Shown piece after piece: positions 35,236 to 44,773 of a stretch of DNA of 64,000 nucleotides; the first letter of the stretch is position 1, and the number at the start of each line of letters is the position of its first letter. The notes beneath the pieces were generated by a model. It saw only the letters and a list, made by a program, of their open reading frames with translations. It had not been told where the DNA came from and did not search any database. Source of the DNA: Methanoregula sp. (GTDB lineage: Archaea > Halobacteriota > Methanomicrobia > Methanomicrobiales > Methanospirillaceae). The translations under genes and the position numbers were made by a program. The stretch is from contig JBAZQB010000001.1 in NCBI GenBank assembly GCA_041645435.1, forward strand, positions 558,001-622,000, in the 5' to 3' direction.

Positions 35236-36039
35236 TTATTGTGTTCCTACCAGCATCTGGATATCCGCATTAACCTCATTTCCTGACATCACGATCAGGT
35301 AATTTCCTTTCTGCCTTACCATGAAACTATGTTTTGTGATATCAGGGTAATCATTCCCATATCCCTGCTGGTCGATAACTGCTCCGGATCCTGCATCAAG
35401 CACCTTTACCTCAAACCATGCATAGGGACTTGCCTCGGTAGTATTTTCATAGTGTTCATTGCTCGTCCCGATGGAGACTAACCGGTGTTTGACAATCATT
35501 GTCGGAGTAAGATTGAACTTGATATACAGGGGGGGACGCGTAAGATCATAGGGAAAATTTACTTTCTGCCCAAACGAAAACTTCTGGTTAAGGGCATATA
35601 CCGGCTCGTAATCCTCCTCCAGTCGGTCATCCCGCACCTGAACCGGAATGCCGGTTGTATCAGGAACGGGTGTTGTTTCCTTAATTGTGGGTCGTGCAGA
35701 CGGGACAGGGGGGGGTGTAATTGCAGGTGTTGGTACCAATCCATCAACCGGTTTCTGGGCGCCGTTTTTCAGCATCGGCAGTCCCACGAAATAGATTGCG
35801 GCTATAATCACAATGATGGCAATAACTCCTCCGATGATAACCATATTTTTCGGAGTCTGGGGTTTTTTAAGAGGTGGCGAAAAGACCGGAGACGGGATTG
35901 CGGGAGCTTGTTGCTCAACAGGTATGACCCGTGTGACAAGAGCTGCCGGTGCAGGGATGGATTCAACGGGAGCTCCGCACTGCCCACAGAACTTTTTATC
36001 TGCGGCAATCTCTGCACCGCAGGATGTACAGAACGGCAT
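35236..36039 (-). CDS. Zinc-ribbon membrane protein with outer domain
   Basis: 267 residues from MPFCTSCGAEI; an in-frame extension upstream to 36087 is less likely because homologous proteins begin just before the zinc ribbon. The N-terminus is a double-CxxC ribbon (CTSCGAEIAADKKFCGQCG), followed by a Pro-rich linker, one membrane helix near residues 68-90 (NMVIIGGVIAIIVIIAAIYFV), a Pro/Thr linker, and an outer domain of about 140 residues ending with NYLIVMSGNEVNADIQML. The outer domain probably is a beta-sandwich. Same plan as the genes at 47937 and 59974. Its role is unknown. Confidence 0.7.
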   Translation of the reverse strand: MPFCTSCGAEIAADKKFCGQCGAPVESIPAPAALVTRVIPVEQQAPAIPSPVFSPPLKKPQTPKNMVIIGGVIAIIVIIAAIYFVGLPMLKNGAQKPVDGLVPTPAITPPPVPSARPTIKETTPVPDTTGIPVQVRDDRLEEDYEPVYALNQKFSFGQKVNFPYDLTRPPLYIKFNLTPTMIVKHRLVSIGTSNEHYENTTEASPYAWFEVKVLDAGSGAVIDQQGYGNDYPDITKHSFMVRQKGNYLIVMSGNEVNADIQMLVGTQ

Positions 36040-36124
36040 ATGATCAGCATTAGTTGCGAAGGTTTGATACTTTTTTGTATTGGTCATTAAAAAAATGACC
36101 CCAGAAACCGGTAAAAATTAACGT

Positions 36125-36132
36125 AAAAAAAA
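36125..36132 (-). terminator. Oligo-T terminator after nfnB
   Basis: Eight T residues on the minus strand begin about nine bases after the TAA stop of the glutamate-synthase-like subunit. Confidence 0.5.
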
Positions 36133-36140
36133 GAGACTGC

Positions 36141-37484
36141 TTATTCTTCCCGCAACATCTTATCGATCGCGTGTGCAGCACTCTTTGCCGCACCCATAGC
36201 GAGAATAACGGTTGCGGCGCCGGTAGCCACATCGCCACCGGCAAAGACCTTGCGCATTGACGTGTGGAATTCATTGTCGACTTCTACATTGCCGCGTTTG
36301 CCGCGTTTGAGATCCGGAATCTCGCTGATCAGGAGCGGGTTGGGGCCCTGCCCTATTGCTGCAATGAAGACATCGGCATCGATCGTGAAATGGCTGCCCT
36401 CGATTGGAACCGGTTCCGGCCTGCCGGACTTGTCCAGCGCACACATCTCCATCCGCACGCATTCGACACCGGTTATGGCCTGGTCGCCAAGTATCTTTAT
36501 GGGGTGTGAACACATGACAAATTCAATACCTTCTTCCTTTGCCCGCCGGGTCTCGGCCTCGCGGGCAGGGAGGTCTTCTTCGCGCCGCCGGTACACGAGC
36601 ATGACTTTGCCCCCAAGCCTCCGTGCGACCCGGGCTGCGTCCATGGCCACGTTCCCGCCACCGACAACGACAACGCGGCTTCCCCTCTTAATCGGGGTAT
36701 CAAAGACCGGGAACTTATCTGCATGCATCAGGTTTACCCGGGTTAAGAACTCGTTTGCCGAGTACACCCCCGGCAGGTTTTCTCCGGGCAGTCCCATAAA
36801 ATAGGGAAGACCGGCACCGGTGCCTAAAAATACTGCATCGTAACTGAGCAGTTCTTTTACCGTGACACTGCGGCCGACAAGATGATTGAGTTTCAGTTCA
36901 ACGCCAAGGGAGAGGACCGCATCAATCTCTGCCTTTACAATCTCTTTGGGCAGCCGGAATGACGGGATACCATACATGAGTACCCCGCCGGCAGCATGAA
37001 GCGACTCAAACAAGGTGACCCGGTAGCCCATGCGTGCCAGCTCAGCAGCTGCAGTCAGCCCGGCCGGGCCTGCGCCGACAACGGCGATCCTTCGCCCGGT
37101 GGATGCCTTTTTCTGAGGGAGTGCCATGCCGTGTGCCCGTTCAGTATCAGCCACGAACCGTTCCAGTTCACCAATCGAGACGGGTTTTTCCTTGATCCCG
37201 AGAATGCACTGCCCTTCGCACTGGACTTCCTGCGGGCAGACCCGGCCGCAGATGGCCGGGAGCATATTCTGTTCCTTGATGATCGCGGCCGCCTTTTTGA
37301 AATTGCCGGATGCAACTTCGCGGATGAACGCGGGAATATCGATAGTGACCGGGCAGCCTTTCACGCAGAGGGGTTTTTTGCACTGGAGGCAGCGTTCAGC
37401 TTCGATCATCGCTTCTTCAGGAGTCATTCCGGCATCGACTTCGGAGAAATCATGGATGCGTTCACCAACAAGTCGGTCATGCAT
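36141..37484 (-). CDS. NfnB/SudA-like NADPH-dependent oxidoreductase (glutamate synthase small chain family)
   Basis: 447-residue flavoprotein. The N-terminus holds the Cys-rich iron-sulfur region (CLQCKKPLCVKGCP, then CGRVCPQEVQCEGQC). Rossmann motifs follow: VVGAGPAGLTAAAEL for FAD and VVVGGGNVAMDAARVARRLGG for NAD(P), and a C-terminal FAGGDVATGAATV. Members act as the large subunit of NADH-dependent ferredoxin:NADP oxidoreductase (NfnAB) or sulfide dehydrogenase (SudAB). The start ATG 37484, with GGTGAT just upstream, overlaps the small-subunit stop by eight bases, supporting complex formation. It was also often annotated as glutamate synthase GltA, but no large glutamate synthase subunit is here. 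Confidence 0.85.
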   Translation of the reverse strand: MHDRLVGERIHDFSEVDAGMTPEEAMIEAERCLQCKKPLCVKGCPVTIDIPAFIREVASGNFKKAAAIIKEQNMLPAICGRVCPQEVQCEGQCILGIKEKPVSIGELERFVADTERAHGMALPQKKASTGRRIAVVGAGPAGLTAAAELARMGYRVTLFESLHAAGGVLMYGIPSFRLPKEIVKAEIDAVLSLGVELKLNHLVGRSVTVKELLSYDAVFLGTGAGLPYFMGLPGENLPGVYSANEFLTRVNLMHADKFPVFDTPIKRGSRVVVVGGGNVAMDAARVARRLGGKVMLVYRRREEDLPAREAETRRAKEEGIEFVMCSHPIKILGDQAITGVECVRMEMCALDKSGRPEPVPIEGSHFTIDADVFIAAIGQGPNPLLISEIPDLKRGKRGNVEVDNEFHTSMRKVFAGGDVATGAATVILAMGAAKSAAHAIDKMLREE

Positions 37485-38334
37485 GCTGATCACCGCCTTT
37501 GCAGGAACAAATATGCGCATTGTAGCGCTCAAGCGACTCTTTCTCTTCGGGCTGGTACGTGCGGAGCCGTCCCATCAGCATATTGAAATCTACCTTGTGG
37601 GCATCAAACTCCGGGCCGTCAACGCAGGCAAATTTTGTCTCGCCACCAACAATCACCCGGCAGGAACCACACATGCCCGTCCCGTCAACCATGACCGGGT
37701 TGAGACTGACAAATGTTTTTATTCCTGCGGGACGGGTTACTTCGCAGGTCACTTTCATCATCATGGCAGGACCGATGATCCAGACCGCATCGACCTTTTC
37801 CCGGGCCATTACCTGCTTGAGCAGGTCAGCGGCAAACCCGTGAAAGCCTTTTGTGCCGTCATCGGTGGAGATAAGGAGTTCATCGCAGGCTTTGCTCATC
37901 TCGTCTTCCAGAATTAGGAGACCTGCATTACGGGCACCGACAATTCCTATGACCCGGTTACCCGCGTTTCTCAGGGCACGGGCGATAATAGGGAGACTTG
38001 CAGTTCCAACGCCCCCGCCAACGAGCACGCACGTGCCAAAACGGGAGAGATCGCTGGGTTTGCCAAGAGGACCTGCCACATCCAGTATATGATCGCCGGC
38101 CCGGAGAGCGGCAAGGTGGGTGGTGGTCTTTCCGATTGTCATAAAAATGACCCGGAATGAATCTCCATCGACAGCAGAAATGGTGAGAGGGATACGCTCA
38201 CCTTTCTCATCAATCCGGAAGATCACAAACTGTCCGGCCTGTGCGTGGTGGGCGACATGCGGTGCCTTAATCCACATCTGGTACACTTTATCGGCAAGCT
38301 GCTCAGATTTTTCAACAGAATACAACCCTTTCAC
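37477..38334 (-). CDS. NfnA/SudB-like ferredoxin-NADP reductase subunit
   Basis: 285-residue FNR-type subunit. FAD region: GQFVIFRIDEKGERIPLTIS; NAD(P) region: LVGGGVGTASLPIIARAL; C-terminal [2Fe-2S] cysteines in GTGMCGSCRVIVGGETKFAC. Such subunits pair with the protein encoded next, giving electron transfer between NAD(P)H and ferredoxin. AAGGAG touches the GTG at 38334; TTG 38325, nine residues of spacing better for that site, could be the true start. It overlaps the next gene by eight bases. Confidence 0.85.
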   Translation of the reverse strand: MKGLYSVEKSEQLADKVYQMWIKAPHVAHHAQAGQFVIFRIDEKGERIPLTISAVDGDSFRVIFMTIGKTTTHLAALRAGDHILDVAGPLGKPSDLSRFGTCVLVGGGVGTASLPIIARALRNAGNRVIGIVGARNAGLLILEDEMSKACDELLISTDDGTKGFHGFAADLLKQVMAREKVDAVWIIGPAMMMKVTCEVTRPAGIKTFVSLNPVMVDGTGMCGSCRVIVGGETKFACVDGPEFDAHKVDFNMLMGRLRTYQPEEKESLERYNAHICSCKGGDQHA

Positions 38335-38387
38335 TCCTTAGTATAAATAATCCGGATAAATCAGGAATTCCTGATTAGAAATTTTCT

Positions 38388-40019
38388 TTACAATCGCTTA
38401 ATCTTACGCACCCGGACTGCAACCCCGCGTTTCGAGCGGAGCATCTCATCCGCCGGCATGGCTGCCCGTCCCGTTGCAAGGGCACGCGCACCTACAACCA
38501 GCACTTCATCGCCATCACGGATATTCGGATCTGCCCGCATTACTCCCGGTGTCAGCACATCACCTTCGGGAATGAAGTCGTCGATATACACCCGGTAGCC
38601 GTCAGGGATCAAGTTCCATCCATCAACAGTCGGGCGGAGCATGCCGGTTCCGGTGTCGATGGAGAAAAGCTGGAGATTATTCCGGCTGTAAAAGACTTCC
38701 GGGAAGTGTCCCCGGAGCGTAGTCCCCTTGGTATCGAGATCGATATTGAACTGGTACGACGCCATGCCGTGCAGCCGGTCATCCTTGATCCGGCGTTCCC
38801 CGGCAAGCGCACTGTCCAGTGCATTAAGTGCGGTATCGCTGGTCGGATGCTCCTCGCAGGTACATTCGAGCATGATTCCCGCTGCCTCGGCTGCCTGCCG
38901 GGCAACTTTGAGTGCCCCGTCTTCAAGGTGAGCGATAATGCGGCGGTACGGGTGTCGTTTGAAATACCGGGTGAGGATGCTGCTGATGAATGCACATTCT
39001 TCTGCATCCCAGTAACCTGTGACGGGAACATCATAATGACCTGCCGGGTAAACCGTTTCGAGTTCACGGGGCACCAGACCGAGCGGGGAGGTAACGATCA
39101 GTTCGTGAGCCCGGGCGCCAATGGCAAGCTGGAAGCGCTTGTGGCTTTGGGAGAGCGAATAGGGTTTCCGGGCAGAGCAGGGTAACAGAACGGCAACATC
39201 GGTCTTGGGCGGGAGATACCGGGTCAGCACGCGTTCTGCAAACCTGCGGACTTCCACCCGCTGCATGGAATCGCCGGAATTCGCCCGCATCACGCCACTA
39301 CGGGCAACCGGTTGGGCAGCATCCATGAACGGGTACTGGTTGTCAAGATGGCGCATGATTGCTACCTGGCTTGCGTTCATACGGCAGCGGGACTCAATAA
39401 GATCCCGTAATTGTCCCAGTTCGATGAAACGCCCAATCAAGGCAAGCTCCTGCCGGAGTGCATTCCGGTTGTGTTCTTTAAGATCTTTTACTGCACAACC
39501 GGTACAGGTGCAGATGCCGCTGTTCATTGCATCAGCGGCAAACTCGCCGTCAGCAGTGCAGAAAATGCCTTGCGCAGATTTCAGATCAACGCCGATGAAA
39601 TCGAAGAGATCAAACCCGGAGTAGCAGAGAATGGCAGCCGTTGAGGGGATGGCAGCAGCAGGTGCGTACCATGCGGTATCGGCTGGTGTCTTTTTCTTGA
39701 GCGTGACTAACCAGTCCACATAATTCCGGGGATTTGCAAATGTGGTATGCCAGTTGGCCACCATTACGCAGTCCCCGCTGATGGCGGTGTTGTCCAGCTG
39801 GGGATGAATGGTGACTGGTATTACACCCGATGCCGGAGGAAATTGCCGTGCAACTGCTGCCGGAGCACAGACCGGCATATTGGCGTTGTGCAGGTTGCCA
39901 AGCGCGGGGAATAACGTAATTGTATCCGTAGCAGCCGGAAGTCGCAGTTCTGTCCCCTCGTGCCTGAATAAGCCGGTCCGGCCAAGACCGTCCCGCTTCC
40001 GGATATTAAACTGGCTCAA
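38388..40019 (-). CDS. arcS: Archaeosine synthase ArcS (TgtA2)
   Basis: Completes archaeosine at tRNA position 15, acting on preQ0-modified tRNA. The 543 residues show the TGT-like N-terminal domain without the transglycosylase catalytic set, the ArcS signature PCSARKPYSLSQSHKRF near residue 310, and a C-terminal PUA RNA-binding domain (about 470-543, PDGYRVYIDDFI...DGDEVLVVGARALATGRA). CTCTGC triplet Cys cluster near 172 may bind metal. The start overlaps the tgtA stop by 14 bases, so tgtA and arcS are translationally linked. It is followed 53 bases later by the NfnA gene. Confidence 0.93.
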   Translation of the reverse strand: MSQFNIRKRDGLGRTGLFRHEGTELRLPAATDTITLFPALGNLHNANMPVCAPAAVARQFPPASGVIPVTIHPQLDNTAISGDCVMVANWHTTFANPRNYVDWLVTLKKKTPADTAWYAPAAAIPSTAAILCYSGFDLFDFIGVDLKSAQGIFCTADGEFAADAMNSGICTCTGCAVKDLKEHNRNALRQELALIGRFIELGQLRDLIESRCRMNASQVAIMRHLDNQYPFMDAAQPVARSGVMRANSGDSMQRVEVRRFAERVLTRYLPPKTDVAVLLPCSARKPYSLSQSHKRFQLAIGARAHELIVTSPLGLVPRELETVYPAGHYDVPVTGYWDAEECAFISSILTRYFKRHPYRRIIAHLEDGALKVARQAAEAAGIMLECTCEEHPTSDTALNALDSALAGERRIKDDRLHGMASYQFNIDLDTKGTTLRGHFPEVFYSRNNLQLFSIDTGTGMLRPTVDGWNLIPDGYRVYIDDFIPEGDVLTPGVMRADPNIRDGDEVLVVGARALATGRAAMPADEMLRSKRGVAVRVRKIKRL

Positions 40020-41460
40020 TGCGCACCTCGCAACCAGTCACTTCCTGTCGCAGAATAGTTTCCCACCGTGGGCTGCAGGATACAACAACATGGGTATCCG
40101 GGTGGCTCTCTACGAGCGCCCGTATTCCCCGGCATCCCTGCCGCACCATCGCTTCGTCCCATTCGGGAATCTCGCTCTGGCCTATGGGAAAGGTCTCTTT
40201 GAGTTCCTTCTGGTAGGGGCCGAACGGGGGTTTGAAGAGAAGGGTATCTTCAAACTCTTCACGTGCACCGCCATCGAATGCTACCAGCACTTCCCGGCCG
40301 AGCCGGAGCCGTGCAAGCTGCTGCTGGTAGCGCAGCACTTCAGTCCGGGCACAGCTCTCGTCGCCCCGGTAGAAGAAGCAGCGCTTGGAGGTCCGGTCGG
40401 TCTTTTCAAGTTCGGCATTGCGGAGGAGAAGGGCCCGATAACCGGCAAGCAGCTGCGGGTGACCCCGGCAGCGCTCATCAACCAGTTCCCAGAGAGAACC
40501 GTCCGTGATAGCCTGGCGGATGCGGGCGATCTCGGCAAGAGTCACATGCAGGTTGTGGAGCGCGAGCAGGCGGTCGCGCTGGGGAGATGTGCGAAGTTCT
40601 TCAACCGTGTGAGTGCGACAGACATTGCAGGCGCAGGGGAGATCGGCGAGTTCATCGATCTTGTAACTGCCATGGACGGTCATGTACCGGCCTTCCTTGG
40701 CATAGAGGGCATAAGCTGCCGAGTCAAAGAGATCGCAACCCATCGCAGTTGCGAGCGCGAACATGGCCGGGTGACCGGCTCCAAAAAGATGGACGCAGGC
40801 AGACGGAGAGATCGTACGTTTTGCTGCTATAACAACACTGACGAGATCCCGGTATCGGTACTGCTCCATGATAGGGACTACGGCCCCTATCGGGCAGAAC
40901 GTAAAACCGAGATCGGTAACTGCCTTTCCTGCCCGTTCCCTCAGGTCTTCAAAGATGCCGCCCTGTACCGGCCCGGCAATCGGGGCATCGCTGCCAAAGA
41001 CCTGTTTGGCCTCGGCAAGGCGCTGCATGGTGATCGCAAGTTCACCTTCGGCAGTCTGCCGGTCAGATGCGGGGGAAGTGGGGATATCGAGCGGTACCCA
41101 GATATCACTTTTTATGTCGCGCTGGAACGAGAGGGTCTCGGTATTGGTGATCGAGACTTCACCATAGACGGATAACTGGAATGAACCGGAGTCGGTCATG
41201 ATCACCCCGTCATAATCAAGGACCTTGTGCAGACCTTCTGATAGGGCGCGTTCCCGATATTGTTTGCTCTGGGAAAAAATGTAAGCGTTTGTTATAATCG
41301 CCTCTACGCCCATCTTCCGGAGTTCTTTTGGGGTGACAAGCTGAAGGTGGGGGTTGATGACCGGGAGCAGCGCGGGAGTCTTTACTATCTTTTTGCCTAC
41401 GGTAAGTTTCCCGCAACGGCCGGCGATATCGCTGTACAAGCTCTCGAATGAAATTCCCAT
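40006..41460 (-). CDS. tgtA: tRNA-guanine(15) transglycosylase (TgtA)
   Basis: Exchanges guanine-15 in the D-loop of tRNA for preQ0. 484 residues; the catalytic Asp is in VIMTDSGSFQLSVYG near residue 93, other active-site segments are GPVQGGIF and HLFGAGHPAMFALATAMGCDLFDSAAYAL. The structural zinc site is CACNVC plus a downstream Cys/His. The C-terminal part lacks a PUA domain; in this arrangement the PUA is in the adjoining ArcS. Its start is 39 bases after the AMMECR1 gene, and its stop overlaps arcS. Confidence 0.95.
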   Translation of the reverse strand: MGISFESLYSDIAGRCGKLTVGKKIVKTPALLPVINPHLQLVTPKELRKMGVEAIITNAYIFSQSKQYRERALSEGLHKVLDYDGVIMTDSGSFQLSVYGEVSITNTETLSFQRDIKSDIWVPLDIPTSPASDRQTAEGELAITMQRLAEAKQVFGSDAPIAGPVQGGIFEDLRERAGKAVTDLGFTFCPIGAVVPIMEQYRYRDLVSVVIAAKRTISPSACVHLFGAGHPAMFALATAMGCDLFDSAAYALYAKEGRYMTVHGSYKIDELADLPCACNVCRTHTVEELRTSPQRDRLLALHNLHVTLAEIARIRQAITDGSLWELVDERCRGHPQLLAGYRALLLRNAELEKTDRTSKRCFFYRGDESCARTEVLRYQQQLARLRLGREVLVAFDGGAREEFEDTLLFKPPFGPYQKELKETFPIGQSEIPEWDEAMVRQGCRGIRALVESHPDTHVVVSCSPRWETILRQEVTGCEVRIEPV

Positions 41461-41499
41461 AAGGCATCCTGATGTGCCTTTATATGTGCGCTCTGGAGG

Positions 41500-42066
41500 T
41501 TAAACGGTTCCCTTCTTTTCGGAAAAGATCTGGCCTTCAAAAGTCATCACTTCAACGTTCTTGGAAGTCCAGCATTTGCCCGACAACCCGGCTTTGGCAC
41601 AGGTATGGTCAAGGAACGTAATGGTATCCCAGCCATACTCGGTGGCCACCTGGGGGAGCAGGAGACCACTCGAACCCATCCCTTTCACAATCAGTCCGTG
41701 TTTTCCCACTTTGATATTTGCCGGGCGTTCTGCCGGTTCACAGAGAAGCGGTAACGGTACGGTGAGAATGGTAACTTCCAAATCGATAATTGCAAGCTCG
41801 TCTTTAATTACCGGCGGGAACCGGGGATCTTCAAGTGCTGCGGCTTTGGCAGCATGTTCAATAGCATCACCAAGAGGCATCACCGGGTACGGTAGACCGA
41901 TACAGCCGCGCAGTTCGCCATTTTCTGTGAGTGTAACAAAGACGCCCCGTTTTGCGTTGAAAACCCGACTGAGTTTAAGTTCGGGTTTTGGTTTTTTCCC
42001 TACTGCGTGTTCAAGTGCGCCGCGTGCGAGCCGGATTGCCAGGGTTCCTTCTTCTGCTGTCAGCAT
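41500..42066 (-). CDS. AMMECR1-domain protein
   Basis: 188 residues of the widespread AMMECR1 family. The defining motif LRGCIGLPYPVMPLGDAI is present near residue 50, with the EDPRFPPV segment after it and the C-terminal GLLLPQVATEYGWD and CWTSK. The biochemical function is unknown; the conserved Cys is a possible active site. It is the first gene of the minus cluster leading to tgtA and arcS, which suggests co-expression with tRNA modification but does not prove it. Confidence 0.92.
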   Translation of the reverse strand: MLTAEEGTLAIRLARGALEHAVGKKPKPELKLSRVFNAKRGVFVTLTENGELRGCIGLPYPVMPLGDAIEHAAKAAALEDPRFPPVIKDELAIIDLEVTILTVPLPLLCEPAERPANIKVGKHGLIVKGMGSSGLLLPQVATEYGWDTITFLDHTCAKAGLSGKCWTSKNVEVMTFEGQIFSEKKGTV

Positions 42067-42516
42067 ACCATCACTCCCTCGTTGTGACTCTGCTTAGCGC
42101 AGGTTGGATAACTATGTTTCGAACGGTGCAGTATTCTCTAATACAGGTACTGACGGAATCTACTCTCTTACATATAGTAGGAGGGGGACCTCCCCTCTTA
42201 CCTAGGAGAAACAGCCCAAAAGGGGCCTCCCTTGACTCCCCGCGTTTTTGGAATTTCTTCAACGTTTCTGCTGATCGCTGGTTCGTGTAGATCACTTTTT
42301 CATTCAAATGAGAGTTGGCACGATGCAGATGAAACAGAAAATAATTCATGTATTTTTTGCATCGACATGACCGCTGCGGGGGTACCCCTTTGGAGCGGCG
42401 TTTCATGCTAACAAAAAAATCTGGAAACCAAAGATAGTCTGGTCAAGAACTTTTTTATAAACCTGACCAGAAGTTGGTCGCTGCGCTTATCTGCCCGGCC
42501 GAACAATATATAGAGC
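42067..42516. other. Divergent intergenic region between AMMECR1 and RNase P RNA
   Basis: About 450 bases. Contains GC-rich symmetrical patches: GGAGGGGGACCTCCCC near 42181 and a GGGGTACCCC palindrome (42379-42388) flanked by CCGCT and AGCGG. TATA-like TTTTTTATAAA (42451-42461) and AATATATA (42505-42512) precede the RNase P RNA. A minus-strand frame (42071-42406) has low-complexity, Arg-rich content and is not accepted as a gene. Confidence 0.4.
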
Positions 42517-42857
42517 GAGAGGGAGAGAGCGGCCGACGGTGACTTAAGTGTCGCTGAGGAAAGTCCCCCCACCCACCGGTCACGCAGCCGTACGCAAGTA
42601 CGGGTGGCGAGAGTCACGGCAATGGCACAGAAACGACACGGCCTGTTTTTAGCAATGATGCGATCGAGCCTTTACCGGCAAGAAGTGCAGGCAGCTGCAC
42701 GAGTAACTCGCTGAGCGTCTGAGGAACAGGATACGTTGGAACGACGAATCCCTGCGGGTGCAAGCCAGAACAGGGCCAGAGGATAGTCCGGTATCCGCCC
42801 GGGTATGGCGCAGAGCTGAATGCCGCTAGAACAGAAGGAGGCTTACTCCTCCCACTC
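42517..42857 (+). ncRNA. rnpB: RNase P RNA (archaeal type)
   Basis: Catalytic RNA that trims tRNA 5' ends. The universal conserved blocks are present: GAGGAAAGTCC near 42558, ACAGAAACGACAC near 42627, GGGTGCAAGCC near 42757, and the 3' AACAGAAGGAGGCTTACTCC. Terminal helix P1 can form between GAGAGGGAG (42517) and CTCCCACTC (ending 42857) with one mismatch, which sets the ends within about ten bases. Two TATA-like elements lie upstream. Confidence 0.92.
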
Positions 42858-43122
42858 ACACTTTTCATCAATGTTATTGATTAATCTCGTAATGCAATAC
42901 TCTCAATCGGATAAGAGTACCTGAATTTGACTGATTATTATTCCAGAAAGGAATGTATCGTTAATCCTGTAATCCCGAAAAAACTATCGCAATTTTCGAT
43001 AGTTCCTATGATAAGCACTTTTGATGAGGATCCGTAAAAGCAAAATGCGTACCGGATTTTTGCCGACAAGTTCCGATACTGAATAACCTCTCCTTTTTTA
43101 TGCCGCCGCCCTATAACCATGT

Positions 43123-44613
43123 ATGGATAAGAACCATCAGGGAACGGATCAGGCGGGTTTTAATCTCCTGATTATCTCCATCTCCCTTGCTGCATTCATG
43201 TCGGCACTAGACGGGACGATTGTCAATATTGCCCTGCCGACTATATCATCGGTTTTCAATATCTCGACAAGTACCGTAAGCTGGGTGTCGACCATCTACC
43301 TCCTGGTGATGGCCGGTTGTGTCCTTATTTTCGGGAAATTATCCGATGGCATAGGGTTTAAGAAAGTTTTCCTGTCAGGATTTCTGATCTTTACGATTGG
43401 ATCGTTCTCCTGTGCTCTCTTGCCCGATCTCTTATCTTCCTTTCCCGTGCTTGTAGGTTCACGTGCATTCCAGGCTGTGGGGGGTGCGATGATAACGGCA
43501 ATTGCACCGGCCATGGTCACTGCGTACATCCCTATGAAGCAGAAAGGAAAAGCGATGGGCATTATTATGACGGTCGCCGCACTTGGGACTGCCATCGGAC
43601 CGACCATCGGGGGTGTGCTCACCCAGTATCTTTCCTGGCACTGGATCTTTTTAATTAATGTGCCGGTGGGAATCTGTGCAATCCTGCTCGGAGCAAAAGT
43701 TATTCCGGCAACTACGCCGCATGACAGACCTGCAGGCTTTGACAAAGCCGGGGCATTATTGATCTTCACCGGTCTTGCATCCCTGCTCTTTGCAGTCTCT
43801 GAAGGTAACGAACTCGGGTGGACCTCGCCGGTTATTCTTGGCACTCTTGCCCTTGCCATCATCACTCTTGCTTACTTTGTCTGGCACGAGCTCCGCGTTT
43901 CCGACCCGTTGTTAGAACTGCGCCTGTTTAAGAACCGTAATTTCTTACTGACCAATCTCATTATGTCACTGGTCTTTTTCAGTTTTGCCGGAATTAGTTA
44001 CCTGCTCCCGTTTTATCTCCAGTACGTAAAAGGTTACGGTGCTTCTGATGCCGGGCTCATTTTAACAGCTCTTTCGGTAGCAATGATGATATCCGGTATC
44101 CTGGCAGGAATGCTCTATAACCGGGTTGGGGGAAGAGTGCTCTGCATTGCTGCAGGAATCTTCCTGGTAGCCGGTTTTTATATGATGACGCTTCTCCGGG
44201 TTGGTTCTTCAACCGGATTTGTAATCCTCTGCCTGCTCGTTATTGGTTTTAGTCTTGGCCTGATGATAACTCCGGCATCGAATATGATCATGAACTCGGT
44301 GGGTAAGGGATACCAGGGCATGGTCTCCAGCCTCACTAGCCTTGAACGGTTTGCCCCCTTAACCCTGGGGATCGCTTTTGCAAACCTGGTATTTACCCAG
44401 GGAATCATAGCAATTGCCGGTCAGCGTGGAATCACCAAGCTAGCACCGGCTAACATCAAACTGGAGCTGATCACTGCGGGATTTGACCTTGCCTTCTTCT
44501 TCTCGTTCATTATTGCGATTGTCATTCTCATCCTTGCCCTGTTTGCACGACAGGAGATTCACCCTGACTACCTGTCAGGCAGTAACGAAGAAGCGAAGAC
44601 CGTAATCATCTGA
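43123..44613 (+). CDS. MFS drug-resistance transporter, DHA2 (14-helix) family
   Basis: 496-residue major facilitator exporter with about 14 hydrophobic helices. Family motifs seen: SALDGTIVNIALPTI (DHA2 N-terminal motif D1), FGKLSDGIGFKKVFLSG (motif A-like loop), GSRAFQAVGGAMI, and the antiporter motif C-like GPTIGGVLTQYLSWHWIFLINVPVG. These are proton-driven drug or metabolite exporters. The gene starts at ATG 43123 after the RNase P RNA and stands alone; no regulator is adjacent. Substrate unknown. Confidence 0.92.
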   Translation: MDKNHQGTDQAGFNLLIISISLAAFMSALDGTIVNIALPTISSVFNISTSTVSWVSTIYLLVMAGCVLIFGKLSDGIGFKKVFLSGFLIFTIGSFSCALLPDLLSSFPVLVGSRAFQAVGGAMITAIAPAMVTAYIPMKQKGKAMGIIMTVAALGTAIGPTIGGVLTQYLSWHWIFLINVPVGICAILLGAKVIPATTPHDRPAGFDKAGALLIFTGLASLLFAVSEGNELGWTSPVILGTLALAIITLAYFVWHELRVSDPLLELRLFKNRNFLLTNLIMSLVFFSFAGISYLLPFYLQYVKGYGASDAGLILTALSVAMMISGILAGMLYNRVGGRVLCIAAGIFLVAGFYMMTLLRVGSSTGFVILCLLVIGFSLGLMITPASNMIMNSVGKGYQGMVSSLTSLERFAPLTLGIAFANLVFTQGIIAIAGQRGITKLAPANIKLELITAGFDLAFFFSFIIAIVILILALFARQEIHPDYLSGSNEEAKTVII

Positions 44614-44616
44614 ATA

Positions 44617-44623
44617 TTTTTTT
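44617..44623 (+). terminator. Oligo-T terminator after MFS transporter
   Basis: Seven T residues, beginning four bases after the stop codon. Confidence 0.45.
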
Positions 44624-44773
44624 GAGATCCGGGTTCATCATCAAGATTCTTAAAAAAAGGTTGGGATCAACTATAACAGTGTAATGTTGCATTGTGTCCC
44701 AATAACGTTCAAGAACCGGTGAAAGAAATTTTAAAATAGTTGCCACGCTACCAATGAAATAGTGTTATCCCTC

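Noticed and set aside
39808..41175. 455-codon plus-strand open frame
   Set aside because: It is antisense to arcS and tgtA, whose motifs are complete; the product is His/Arg/Gly-rich and resembles no protein.
42071..42406. 111-codon minus-strand open frame upstream of AMMECR1
   Set aside because: Composition is Arg/Pro-rich and low-complexity, with GC palindromes in the DNA; no start signal. Treated as non-coding.
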